The notes under the pieces: generated by a model
Seen by the model: the letters and a program-made list of their open reading frames with translations, nothing else
Database searches by the model: none
Told to the model about the DNA's origin: nothing
Program-made: the position numbers and the translations under genes
In this document: positions 15,298 through 21,411 of the stretch, one piece after another
How positions within the stretch are numbered: position 1 is the first letter of the stretch
Layout: each line of letters opens with the position of its first letter
Origin: JBBRUG01 sp038247995
Lineage (GTDB): Bacteria > Chloroflexota > Chloroflexia > Chloroflexales > Chloroflexaceae
DNA: 21,411 nucleotides
Direction: 5' to 3'
NCBI GenBank assembly: GCA_038247995.1
Contig: JBBRUG010000059.1
Span: 1 to 21,411 of the forward strand

Positions 15298-16980
15298 ATG
15301 CTGAGCAGCCATAGATCGCGGGAACATCATCGGCGCTGGATCTGGGTACTGCTGTGCGCCGCGTTGGCCTTGAGCCTGGCGCCGCCGCCGGCCGCCGCCG
15401 CGCCGCTTCAGCAGAACACCGGCCGGGTTGGATCGGCGCCGATCGACCCGCCGCCGCCCCTCGACGTAGACGAGAGCGGCAAACGGGCGCTGGAAAACTT
15501 CAGTGTGGATACCGGCCAACCCAGTCTCGACACAGCCTGTAGCGAGGGCAACCTCTCGATCGACGTGCCGATCGGGCGCTACATCGGCCCAACCGACGGC
15601 CAGGGCCGGCTGGCGAATGTTCAGGCCCTGATCGACGCCAATGTTGTGGCCCGTTACGCCACGCTGGTGATGCCGGTCTTCGACATCGACTCCGACAGCG
15701 GCGAGGTCGATCATGTCTTTGTGAACGGCCAGCAGTTGCTCACCCGCAGCAACAGCTTCGTCAAGCTGACTGGTTCGGATAGCCAGTGGTCGGTGAATAC
15801 CTTCGAAGTGCCGATCGAACTGTTGCGCTTCCCAGGAGCGCGGGGCGCTTTCGCCACCGGCAGCACGCCGACGCCGATAACCAATACCATCCGCATCGAC
15901 ATCGATGTGACGAACGCGGGCTGGTGCATGGCTGTAGACTGGGTGGCGTTACAGGTGAACGCAATCGCCCCGCTCGTGCTGATCCACGGGATCTCAGCCA
16001 ACCAGGAGGCCTGGACGAACGCGACGGAGACCCTGGCAGACCAGGTGCCCCCGGCCCCCGGCGTGCCTCGTGAGTCGGCGCGCGACTACCTGGCCCGGCT
16101 TGGTGTGCCGTTCGAGTGGGAGATCTCGCTGCCCGCTCCCAACGGAAATGTTGCCGGGAACAGCGCCGACGTGCGCGACGCCGTGCTGCGGGCCGCCCGC
16201 AGCTTCGGCACGGGCAAGATACACCTGGTGGCGCACAGCAAAGGCGGCCTCGACAGCCGGGGGTATCTGGCCTGGCGCTACGACTCAAGCCAGGTACGGG
16301 TACTTACCCTGCACACGATCAGCACGCCGCACCGCGGCTCGGTGCTGGCGAACTATTCGGCATTCACCCGCCGCCACCCCAACGTGGTACGCTCCGCAGA
16401 TCCCGATATTCAGGGGTACCTGCGCGGCGATCCTTTCGTGCAGCTTTCGGCGGCCACCGGCGGGCCCGGCCCCCGGCTGCCGGGACTCGGCGACCTGACG
16501 ACCAGCTTCGTCGCCGACTTCAACCGGCGCACGCGCGGCACGCTCCCGCGTGGCTTCTACAGCTACGGCGCCGACGCCAATGTGCGTAATGCCGGAGGCA
16601 ACCCGATCGACGCGGGTGAGGCAACGCCATTCTTTAATCGCGCCGGGCTGTTCAAGCAGAATCGCGGCTCGCTGGCGTATCGGCTCCTGCGCGACCAGGC
16701 CACGATGCGGGTTGAAGAGCGGCGCGAGACAATTTACACCGCCGACGGCATACCGCTCGAGGTCGACCGGTTGTACATTCTTGAGGCGCTGAGCCAGAGC
16801 CCGCAATTCAACGATCTCGTCGTCACAACGACCTCGGCGTGGCTTGGGTTTGAGCCGCATGCCGATGTCGACGGGAATCATCAGAATATCAAGGATGGCC
16901 TGATGTTCCGGCGCATCCTCGACAACATCAACTGCTCGTTCCCGGTCGGGCCGCAGCGCGCGGCAGCTCCCTGTACGTAG
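15298..16980 (+). CDS. Secreted alpha/beta-hydrolase lipase
   Basis: This 560-residue protein begins with an Arg/His-rich start and a hydrophobic signal peptide (about 1-36). An N-terminal beta-sandwich (60-220) precedes an alpha/beta-hydrolase domain. That domain has the oxyanion motif LIHGISANQEAW (H230-G231), the nucleophile elbow VAHSKGG (S314), the acid in NDLVVTTTSAW (D506) and the histidine in GNHQN (H528). This order and spacing fit PGAP1-like or bacterial triacylglycerol lipases, which cleave acyl esters. The substrate is not proven; next to a glycerophosphodiesterase, phospholipid deacylation is a reasonable inference. ATG 15298 has AGGAGG six bases upstream, 54 bases after the PKD gene, so it is probably in the same operon. 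No clear terminator follows; the 17000-17030 region has only a short CGAAAG/CTTTCG repeat. Confidence 0.8.
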   Translation: MLSSHRSREHHRRWIWVLLCAALALSLAPPPAAAAPLQQNTGRVGSAPIDPPPPLDVDESGKRALENFSVDTGQPSLDTACSEGNLSIDVPIGRYIGPTDGQGRLANVQALIDANVVARYATLVMPVFDIDSDSGEVDHVFVNGQQLLTRSNSFVKLTGSDSQWSVNTFEVPIELLRFPGARGAFATGSTPTPITNTIRIDIDVTNAGWCMAVDWVALQVNAIAPLVLIHGISANQEAWTNATETLADQVPPAPGVPRESARDYLARLGVPFEWEISLPAPNGNVAGNSADVRDAVLRAARSFGTGKIHLVAHSKGGLDSRGYLAWRYDSSQVRVLTLHTISTPHRGSVLANYSAFTRRHPNVVRSADPDIQGYLRGDPFVQLSAATGGPGPRLPGLGDLTTSFVADFNRRTRGTLPRGFYSYGADANVRNAGGNPIDAGEATPFFNRAGLFKQNRGSLAYRLLRDQATMRVEERRETIYTADGIPLEVDRLYILEALSQSPQFNDLVVTTTSAWLGFEPHADVDGNHQNIKDGLMFRRILDNINCSFPVGPQRAAAPCT

Positions 16981-17032
16981 AAGTGACACCTCAGACGCGC
17001 GAGTGTCGCAGCGAAAGAGCTTTCGTCACACC

Positions 17033-17177
17033 CGACACGCTCCATCACCGTGCCGCAGCTTAACACGAGCTTAACCCATCGATGATGCCCGATTAACCAA
17101 CAGCCGGTATACTTGTAATGTAATCGATTACACAAGAAGAAAGGCGGTTGCGGTGAGCAGCACGATGGAGCGTGTCG
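17033..17177. repeat. 14-bp inverted repeat spanning the lacI-type promoter
   Basis: CGACACGCTCCATC (17033-17046) recurs as its exact reverse complement, GATGGAGCGTGTCG (17164-17177). The second arm lies within codons 4-9 of the regulator and overlaps the alternative ATG at 17165. The arms flank the Pho box, -10 and operator. The first arm is upstream of transcription, so any role would be at the DNA level. A template-switch duplication is an alternative. Confidence 0.5.
17060..17132 (+). promoter_or_regulatory. Pho-box-like promoter with LacI-type operator (P2)
   Basis: Direct repeats at 11-bp period are TTAACA (17060), TTAACC (17071), a degenerate slot (17082) and TTAACC (17093). Nine bases later is TATACT (17108-17113), a good -10. 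Five bases after that lies the perfect palindrome TGTAATCGATTACA (17119-17132), covering the predicted start point. An activator on the repeats would replace the missing -35, and a repressor on the palindrome would block initiation. Being directly before a LacI-family gene, the site suggests autoregulation. The geometry equals that at 8954-9026. Confidence 0.75.
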
Positions 17178-18178
17178 CACAACTTGCAAACGTTTCCATT
17201 GCTACCGTCTCACGGGTAATCAATACCCCTGAGCGGGTGGCGCCGGAAACGCGCGAACGAGTCCATGCCGCAATCGCCAGGCTTGGCTACAGCTACAACG
17301 CTGTAGCGGGCAGCCTGTCACGCCAATGGACGATGATCCTCGGGCTGATTGTCCCCACCGTCACCAACCCGATCTTCGCCGAGTCGACGCGGGGTATTCA
17401 GCAGGCCGCCAATGCGCGCGGCTACGCCCTATTGATCGGATCGACCGACTATCGCGCCGATGTCGAAGAGCAATTGGTCAAGACCTTTCGCCAGCAGCGC
17501 GTCGATGGGCTGATTGTTACTTCATCGCATCCCGAAAGCCCGGCCCTGGTCGAAGCGCAACAGGCCGGTACGCCGGTCGTGCTCACCTACTCATCACGGC
17601 TCCGTTCGCAACTGCCCTGCGTCGGTGTCGATAACGCCGCCGCCGCCGCCACTGCCGTCGGGCATCTGATCCGGCTGGGACATCGCCGGATCGCCATGCT
17701 CGCCGGTACGTTCAGCGGTTCAGACCGCAGCTATGCGCGCTACCTGGGCTACCGCTCGGCGCTCGCTGCCCACGGAATCAGCCCCGAATCCGATTACCTG
17801 ATCGAAGTGCCTTATACCATCGACGACGGCGTAGCCGGCGCGCGGCGGCTGCTCGGTCTCGCGGAACGCCCGACGGCGATCTTCTGTGCCAACGATATCC
17901 TGGCCTTCGGGGCGATCCGCGCCATGCTCGACGCCGGCTTGCGCGTCCCCCAGGATATCTCGGTTGTCGGTTTTGACGATAGCCCCATGGCGGCGATCAC
18001 CAACCCACGCCTTACGACCGTTGCTCAACCGGCTTTTACCATGGGCGAGCGGGCCTGCGAGCTTCTGCTCGCGCTGATCAATGGGGAGCAGCCGGAGCGG
18101 ACCCTGATCCTCCCGACTGAGCTTCATATTCGCGAGACGACCGCCCCGCCGCCCGCCACTGGAGAAGGAGAACCCTGA
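17153..18178 (+). CDS. LacI-family transcriptional regulator
   Basis: This is a 341-residue repressor-type protein. The N-terminal helix-turn-helix is canonical (MERVAQLANVSIATVSRVIN, residues 5-24), followed by the hinge region (LGYSYNAVAGSLSR). A periplasmic-binding-like sensor domain (about 60-325) carries GLIVPTVTNPIFAE, RVDGLIVTSS, FCANDILAFGAI and ISVVGFDDSP. GTG 17153 follows AGAAAGG by eight bases; ATG 17165 is a possible alternative that keeps the helix-turn-helix. The gene lies 21 bases after operator TGTAATCGATTACA and overlaps the binding-protein gene by one base (TGATG), so it is the first gene of the importer operon. It probably controls both this operon and the secreted-enzyme operon. 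The effector is unknown; a transported phosphoester or sugar derivative is inferred. Confidence 0.9.
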   Translation: MSSTMERVAQLANVSIATVSRVINTPERVAPETRERVHAAIARLGYSYNAVAGSLSRQWTMILGLIVPTVTNPIFAESTRGIQQAANARGYALLIGSTDYRADVEEQLVKTFRQQRVDGLIVTSSHPESPALVEAQQAGTPVVLTYSSRLRSQLPCVGVDNAAAAATAVGHLIRLGHRRIAMLAGTFSGSDRSYARYLGYRSALAAHGISPESDYLIEVPYTIDDGVAGARRLLGLAERPTAIFCANDILAFGAIRAMLDAGLRVPQDISVVGFDDSPMAAITNPRLTTVAQPAFTMGERACELLLALINGEQPERTLILPTELHIRETTAPPPATGEGEP

Positions 18179-19257
18179 TGTTGTTACTCCCACCGCTGCG
18201 CACTGCGCTGGCAATGCTGCTGCCCTTGGCCCTTATCGGCTGTGCTATACCGACCGCCGCGCCGACAACCGTTCCCGAGGCCGCCGCCACTGCGGCTCCG
18301 GTTGCCGCCACTACCGCCGACCTGGTAGTGTCATACAACAGCCCCGAGCAGTGGGCCAACTGGGGCGCTGTGCTCAACGCCTTTACCGAGCAGACGGGCA
18401 TCCAGGCGCCGTCCGACCCGAAAAACTCCGGCCAGACGCTCGCTGCCATGGAGGCCGAGGCTGCTGCGCCGCAAGCCGACACCGCCTACTACGGGATTGT
18501 CTTCGGGATTGAGGCCGCCGAAAAAAATCTTGTCGCGCCGTATCAGCCGCCGGGCTTCGCCGATATTCCGGCCTCGCTCAAAGATCCCGAAGGGCGCTGG
18601 ATGACGGTTCATCAGGGCACGATTGCTTTTCTCGTCAACACCGACGAGCTCGACGGCACCCCCGTGCCGCAGTGCTGGTCCGACCTGACTGATCCGCAAT
18701 ATGCCGGGATGGTCGGCTTTCTCGACCCGACCCAGGCGGCCGTCGGCTACTCGGTGATCACTGCGGCGAACCTGGCCCTCGGCGGTACACTTGAGAACTT
18801 CGACCCCGGCGCGGCCTACTTCCAACAACTTGCCGCCAATGGCCTGATCTTGCCCGCCCAGACCGCAACAGCGCTCGTGCAGCAGGGCGAGATCCCGATC
18901 TTGATCGATGCCGACTTCAACGGCTACAAGCTGCGTAATATCGATAATGCCCCGATCGAAGTGGTGCTGCCCTGCGAAGGCACGATCAGCATCCCCTATG
19001 TTATGTCGCTGGTAGCCGACGCACCCCGCCCCGAGGCTGGTCAGGCCTTGATCGACTTTGCGCTCTCGGACGCGGGCCAGCGCCTGTTTGCCGAGAGTTA
19101 TCTCCGTCCGGTACGGTCGGTTGAGGTAGACCCGGCGATTGCCGAGGGCATGCTGCCCGATAGCGCCTACGAGCAGGTGCAAGCGCCCGATTTCGCCCAG
19201 ATGCGCGCGGTGCAGGCGCAGGTTATCGAGCGCTGGAGCGCCGAGGTGGGGCCATAG
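18178..19257 (+). CDS. ABC transporter substrate-binding lipoprotein
   Basis: This 359-residue protein captures the substrate outside the membrane for the permeases that follow. A lipoprotein signal ends in the lipobox LIGC (C22), followed by a Pro/Ala/Thr linker. The body fits the type of binding protein used by iron, polyamine, thiamine and phosphoester importers: VSYNSPEQWANWGAVLNAFTEQTG at the start, GTIAFLVNTDEL in the middle and ALSDAGQRLFAESYLRPV near the end. This group includes the systems for 2-aminoethylphosphonate (PhnS) and sugar phosphates (AfuA), so a phosphorylated ligand is possible, but the sequence alone does not fix it. The ATG overlaps the regulator's stop codon and AAGGAG lies seven bases upstream, indicating translational coupling. 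Confidence 0.85.
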   Translation: MLLLPPLRTALAMLLPLALIGCAIPTAAPTTVPEAAATAAPVAATTADLVVSYNSPEQWANWGAVLNAFTEQTGIQAPSDPKNSGQTLAAMEAEAAAPQADTAYYGIVFGIEAAEKNLVAPYQPPGFADIPASLKDPEGRWMTVHQGTIAFLVNTDELDGTPVPQCWSDLTDPQYAGMVGFLDPTQAAVGYSVITAANLALGGTLENFDPGAAYFQQLAANGLILPAQTATALVQQGEIPILIDADFNGYKLRNIDNAPIEVVLPCEGTISIPYVMSLVADAPRPEAGQALIDFALSDAGQRLFAESYLRPVRSVEVDPAIAEGMLPDSAYEQVQAPDFAQMRAVQAQVIERWSAEVGP

Positions 19258-19308
19258 CGCCTGAGCCGGCACGTACTATGCCGCTTCTGCTTGAACTCAT
19301 CGCATTGT

Positions 19309-19363
19309 GACGACCGACGGCGGACGACCAACGACCTTGCTCTGTCGTCTGCGGTCGGTCGTC
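19309..19363. repeat. ACGACC-rich inverted repeat between importer genes
   Basis: GACGACCGAC (19309-19318) pairs perfectly with GTCGGTCGTC (19354-19363). The intervening and flanking DNA is made of related CGACC/GGTCG words. It lies in the 149-bp gap between the binding-protein and permease genes and could form an mRNA hairpin that raises binding protein over permease. Such CGACC-word spacers look like a dispersed intergenic repeat. Confidence 0.45.
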
Positions 19364-19406
19364 GGTTGTCTCCGCCAATGCGGTATCAGCATAGGTAGTT
19401 GGTATT

Positions 19407-20279
19407 ATGCGATCAACGACGTTACAACTGAACCGGCGCCTGCGGTGGCCGCGTGGGGGGGCGGCGCTGCTGGTAGCGCCGCTTCTGCTCGGGCTGAGTG
19501 TGCTGTTGCTCTGGCCGCTTGCAATCCTGGCGTTCCGCAGCATCGGCGTGGGCGGTGATGGACTGTCGTTTGCGACCTACCGGGCCGTACTGGCGGAGCC
19601 GCGCTACTGGCAGGTGCTCGCCAACACGGCGCTGCTCGCCCTGGCCTCCACCATTGGCGCATTACTGCTGTGTACCCCGGCTGCGCTGTACCTGGAACAG
19701 CCCGGTGCAAGTGGGCGCCGGGTGCTGGCGGTGCTGCTGACAATCCCGCTCAGTCTGCCTGGGATCGTGATCGGCTTCTTCGTAATACTGTTCTTCGGGC
19801 GCACCGGGGTCGCTACCGATCTCGCCGAAGCGGCGCTGGGCCGGCGCGTGCCGCCGCTGGCCTATACGTTCTGGGGCATGTTGCTGGGCTACATCTACTT
19901 TCAGATTCCGCGCGTTGTGTTGGTGCTGCGCGGCGCTGCGGCGGCGATCGACCCCGATACGCTGGATGCGGCGCGTACGCTGGGGGCGTCGCCGTGGCGC
20001 GTGTACACGGCGGTGGTGTTCCCGGCGCTCCGGCCGGCTCTGCTCGGGGCGGCAAGCCTGAGCATGGCGACGGCCTTTGGCGCCTTCGGCACCGCCGCCA
20101 CTCTCAGCCGAAGCTACCGCGTGCTGCCGTTGGAGATCGCAGCCGCCTTTACCGAGCGCTTTGCACCCGAGCTCGCCGCCACCCTAAGCGTGCTGCTGGC
20201 GCTGCTGACGGCTGCGCTGCTCTGGGTCGTAGGCGCCCTCGGCGCCGAGCGGCGCTTTGCCGACGAGGAGAACCGCTGA
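19407..20279 (+). CDS. ABC transporter permease, first subunit
   Basis: This 290-residue inner-membrane protein has about six hydrophobic segments (near 18-44, 70-98, 106-131, 152-176, 213-231 and 258-279). The EAA coupling loop that docks on the ATPase is at 184-210 (DAARTLGASPWRVYTAVVFPALRP). It is of the binding-protein-dependent importer type found in iron, thiamine, polyamine and phosphonate systems. The start is ATG 19407, with only a weak AGGT upstream. The stop overlaps the next start as TGATG, so both permeases are translationally coupled and probably form a heterodimer. Confidence 0.88.
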   Translation: MRSTTLQLNRRLRWPRGGAALLVAPLLLGLSVLLLWPLAILAFRSIGVGGDGLSFATYRAVLAEPRYWQVLANTALLALASTIGALLLCTPAALYLEQPGASGRRVLAVLLTIPLSLPGIVIGFFVILFFGRTGVATDLAEAALGRRVPPLAYTFWGMLLGYIYFQIPRVVLVLRGAAAAIDPDTLDAARTLGASPWRVYTAVVFPALRPALLGAASLSMATAFGAFGTAATLSRSYRVLPLEIAAAFTERFAPELAATLSVLLALLTAALLWVVGALGAERRFADEENR

Positions 20280-21079
20280 TGCACCCTATCCGCCCAGCGC
20301 CACGCGACCCGGTTAGTGCGATCGGGCGGGCCTGCGCGATCGGCGCCGCACTCATATGCTTCCTCCCGTTGCCCCTGCTGCTCGCCGTTGCCACGAGCGA
20401 TACCTGGCAGCAGGGACCGTGGACCGACGGGGTGACGCTTCGTTGGCTCGGCGCAAGCTGGGCGACCGTCGCACCGTTTGCTGCTTATAGCCTGCGCCTG
20501 GCGCTCACGACGTTGCTGCTCAACGTGCTGATCGGGCTGCCGGCAGCTTATGCGCTCGCCCGAGGCCGCTTCCCCGGACGACCGGTCGTACGTGCGCTGA
20601 TCGGGTTGCCGCTGGCAGTGCCGGGCATCGCGCTTGCCCTCGCACTTATCCTTGCCTACCCGACCTGGCGCGGCGGTGGATGGCTGCTGGTCGCCGGCCA
20701 TGTGCTCTACACCCTGCCATTCTTCGTCGGCGCCCTGGTACCGGCCCTGGCATCTCCCGATCTGCGTGAGCGTGAAGCGGCGGCGGCCACGCTCGGGGCC
20801 GATCCGCTGCGCCGGCTCGTCTTTGTCACCCTACCGGGGATTCGGACCGCTCTGCTGGCGGCGGCGATTATTGTTGTCACGCTCTCGCTGGGCGAGTTTA
20901 ATGTCTCCTTTTTCCTGTTCGCTCCCACCGCCAAGACCCTGCCGGTCGATTTGTACGCCGCGTACATCACGGGTCGGCTGGAGATCGCGGCTGCGGCGAC
21001 CGTCTGGTTCATCCTGCTGGTAATCCCCGCCGCAGCAGTGATCGAGTATCTGGGCGGAGCAAGGATTGGCCAAGCATGA
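20279..21079 (+). CDS. ABC transporter permease, second subunit
   Basis: The reading frame is open far upstream (from 19670), but the real start is ATG 20279, overlapping the stop of the first permease; earlier codons only read that gene out of frame. The 266-residue protein has about six membrane segments. Its EAA loop at 163-192 (EREAAAATLGADPLRRLVFVTLPG) marks it as the partner permease. It ends in ATGA, overlapping the ATPase start. Substrate is unknown; see the binding protein. Confidence 0.88.
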   Translation: MHPIRPAPRDPVSAIGRACAIGAALICFLPLPLLLAVATSDTWQQGPWTDGVTLRWLGASWATVAPFAAYSLRLALTTLLLNVLIGLPAAYALARGRFPGRPVVRALIGLPLAVPGIALALALILAYPTWRGGGWLLVAGHVLYTLPFFVGALVPALASPDLREREAAAATLGADPLRRLVFVTLPGIRTALLAAAIIVVTLSLGEFNVSFFLFAPTAKTLPVDLYAAYITGRLEIAAAATVWFILLVIPAAAVIEYLGGARIGQA

Positions 21080-21411
21080 GGATCGCGCAGCCTGCAACGC
21101 TCCATCTGGAGCGGATCCGGTTCGCCTATGGCGCAACACCCATCGTGAAGGACGTGTCGCTCATCGTAGAGCCGGGCGAGTTGGTGGTGATCGTCGGGCC
21201 ATCGGGATGCGGCAAGTCAACCTTGTTGCGGCTGGTGGCGGGGCTGTTGCAGCCCCAGGACGGGACGCTATGGATCGACAAACACGACGTGCGGCAGTTA
21301 CCGCCCGAGCGGCGCCGGGTTGGCTGGGTGCCCCAAAGCTACGCGCTCTTTGAGCACCTCAGTGTGGCGGAGAATATCGCCTTTGGACCGCGGATGGCCG
21401 GCGTGAGCAGC
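21076..21411 (+). CDS. ABC transporter ATPase, partial (cut by window end)
   Basis: The first 112 codons are present. Walker A is GPSGCGKS (41-48) and the Q-loop is VPQSYALFEHLSVAEN (Q87), followed by IAFGPR. This pattern is typical of importer ATPases of the iron, polyamine and phosphonate types, which power uptake by ATP hydrolysis at the inner face of the membrane. The start ATG overlaps the permease stop (ATGA). The signature LSGGQ motif, Walker B and any regulatory C-terminal domain lie beyond the window. Confidence 0.92.
   Translation, partial: MRIAQPATLHLERIRFAYGATPIVKDVSLIVEPGELVVIVGPSGCGKSTLLRLVAGLLQPQDGTLWIDKHDVRQLPPERRRVGWVPQSYALFEHLSVAENIAFGPRMAGVSS

Noticed and set aside
17015..17030. 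CGAAAG/CTTTCG repeat as a terminator after the lipase gene
   Set aside because: The spacer between perfect arms is only two bases and no T run follows, so it would be a poor terminator.
19670..20278. Long N-terminal extension of the second permease
   Set aside because: The region reads the first permease gene in another frame and gives Arg/Gly-rich sequence without membrane segments; the TGATG overlap marks the true start at 20279.

Overview
The window looks like chromosomal DNA of a high-GC Chloroflexota bacterium, probably class Chloroflexia (inference from base composition, secreted-protein style and gene content; no rRNA or tRNA is present to prove it). It has two very different halves.

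Positions 1 to about 8490 look like a decaying mobile replicon, probably an integrated plasmid or ICE remnant. There is an array of 11 iteron-like 9-mers (413-561), a promoter followed by a triple operator (689-762), and a large Toprim/zinc-finger/P-loop replication protein (1064-4597). A string of broken genes follows. An MBL-fold hydrolase fragment and a Fic fragment collide tail to tail (4639-5220), and an SRPBCC gene carries an internal deletion and frame change (5330-5816). After one intact APH-family kinase (6171-7058) comes a small unidentified remnant. Last is a ParM-like actin gene, with a stop codon and a frameshift, fused to the end of a single-strand DNA-binding protein gene (7511-8444) and closed by a strong terminator.

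Positions 8950 to 21411 form an orderly nutrient-acquisition locus. Three exported proteins lie in one direction: a multidomain glycerophosphodiester phosphodiesterase with a von Willebrand A domain (9292-12987), a PKD/beta-sandwich protein (13087-15243) and an alpha/beta-hydrolase lipase (15298-16980). A LacI-family regulator (17153-18178) is then followed by an ABC importer: lipoprotein binding protein, two permeases and an ATPase cut by the window end.

The most interesting signal is regulatory. The promoter before the phosphodiesterase gene and the promoter before the regulator share one architecture with identical spacing: TTAACC-like direct repeats at 11-bp period (slots 1, 2 and 4), 9 bp, a -10 box, 5 bp, then a 14-bp TGTAA-N4-TTACA palindrome. 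The repeats resemble a Pho box and the palindrome a LacI-family operator. I infer a system for harvesting phosphorus and carbon from phospholipids: the lipase deacylates, the phosphodiesterase releases glycerol 3-phosphate, and the ABC system imports a phosphoester. It would be activated by phosphate starvation and gated by a ligand of the LacI-type repressor. The parts are seen in sequence; the substrate and the joint function are inference.
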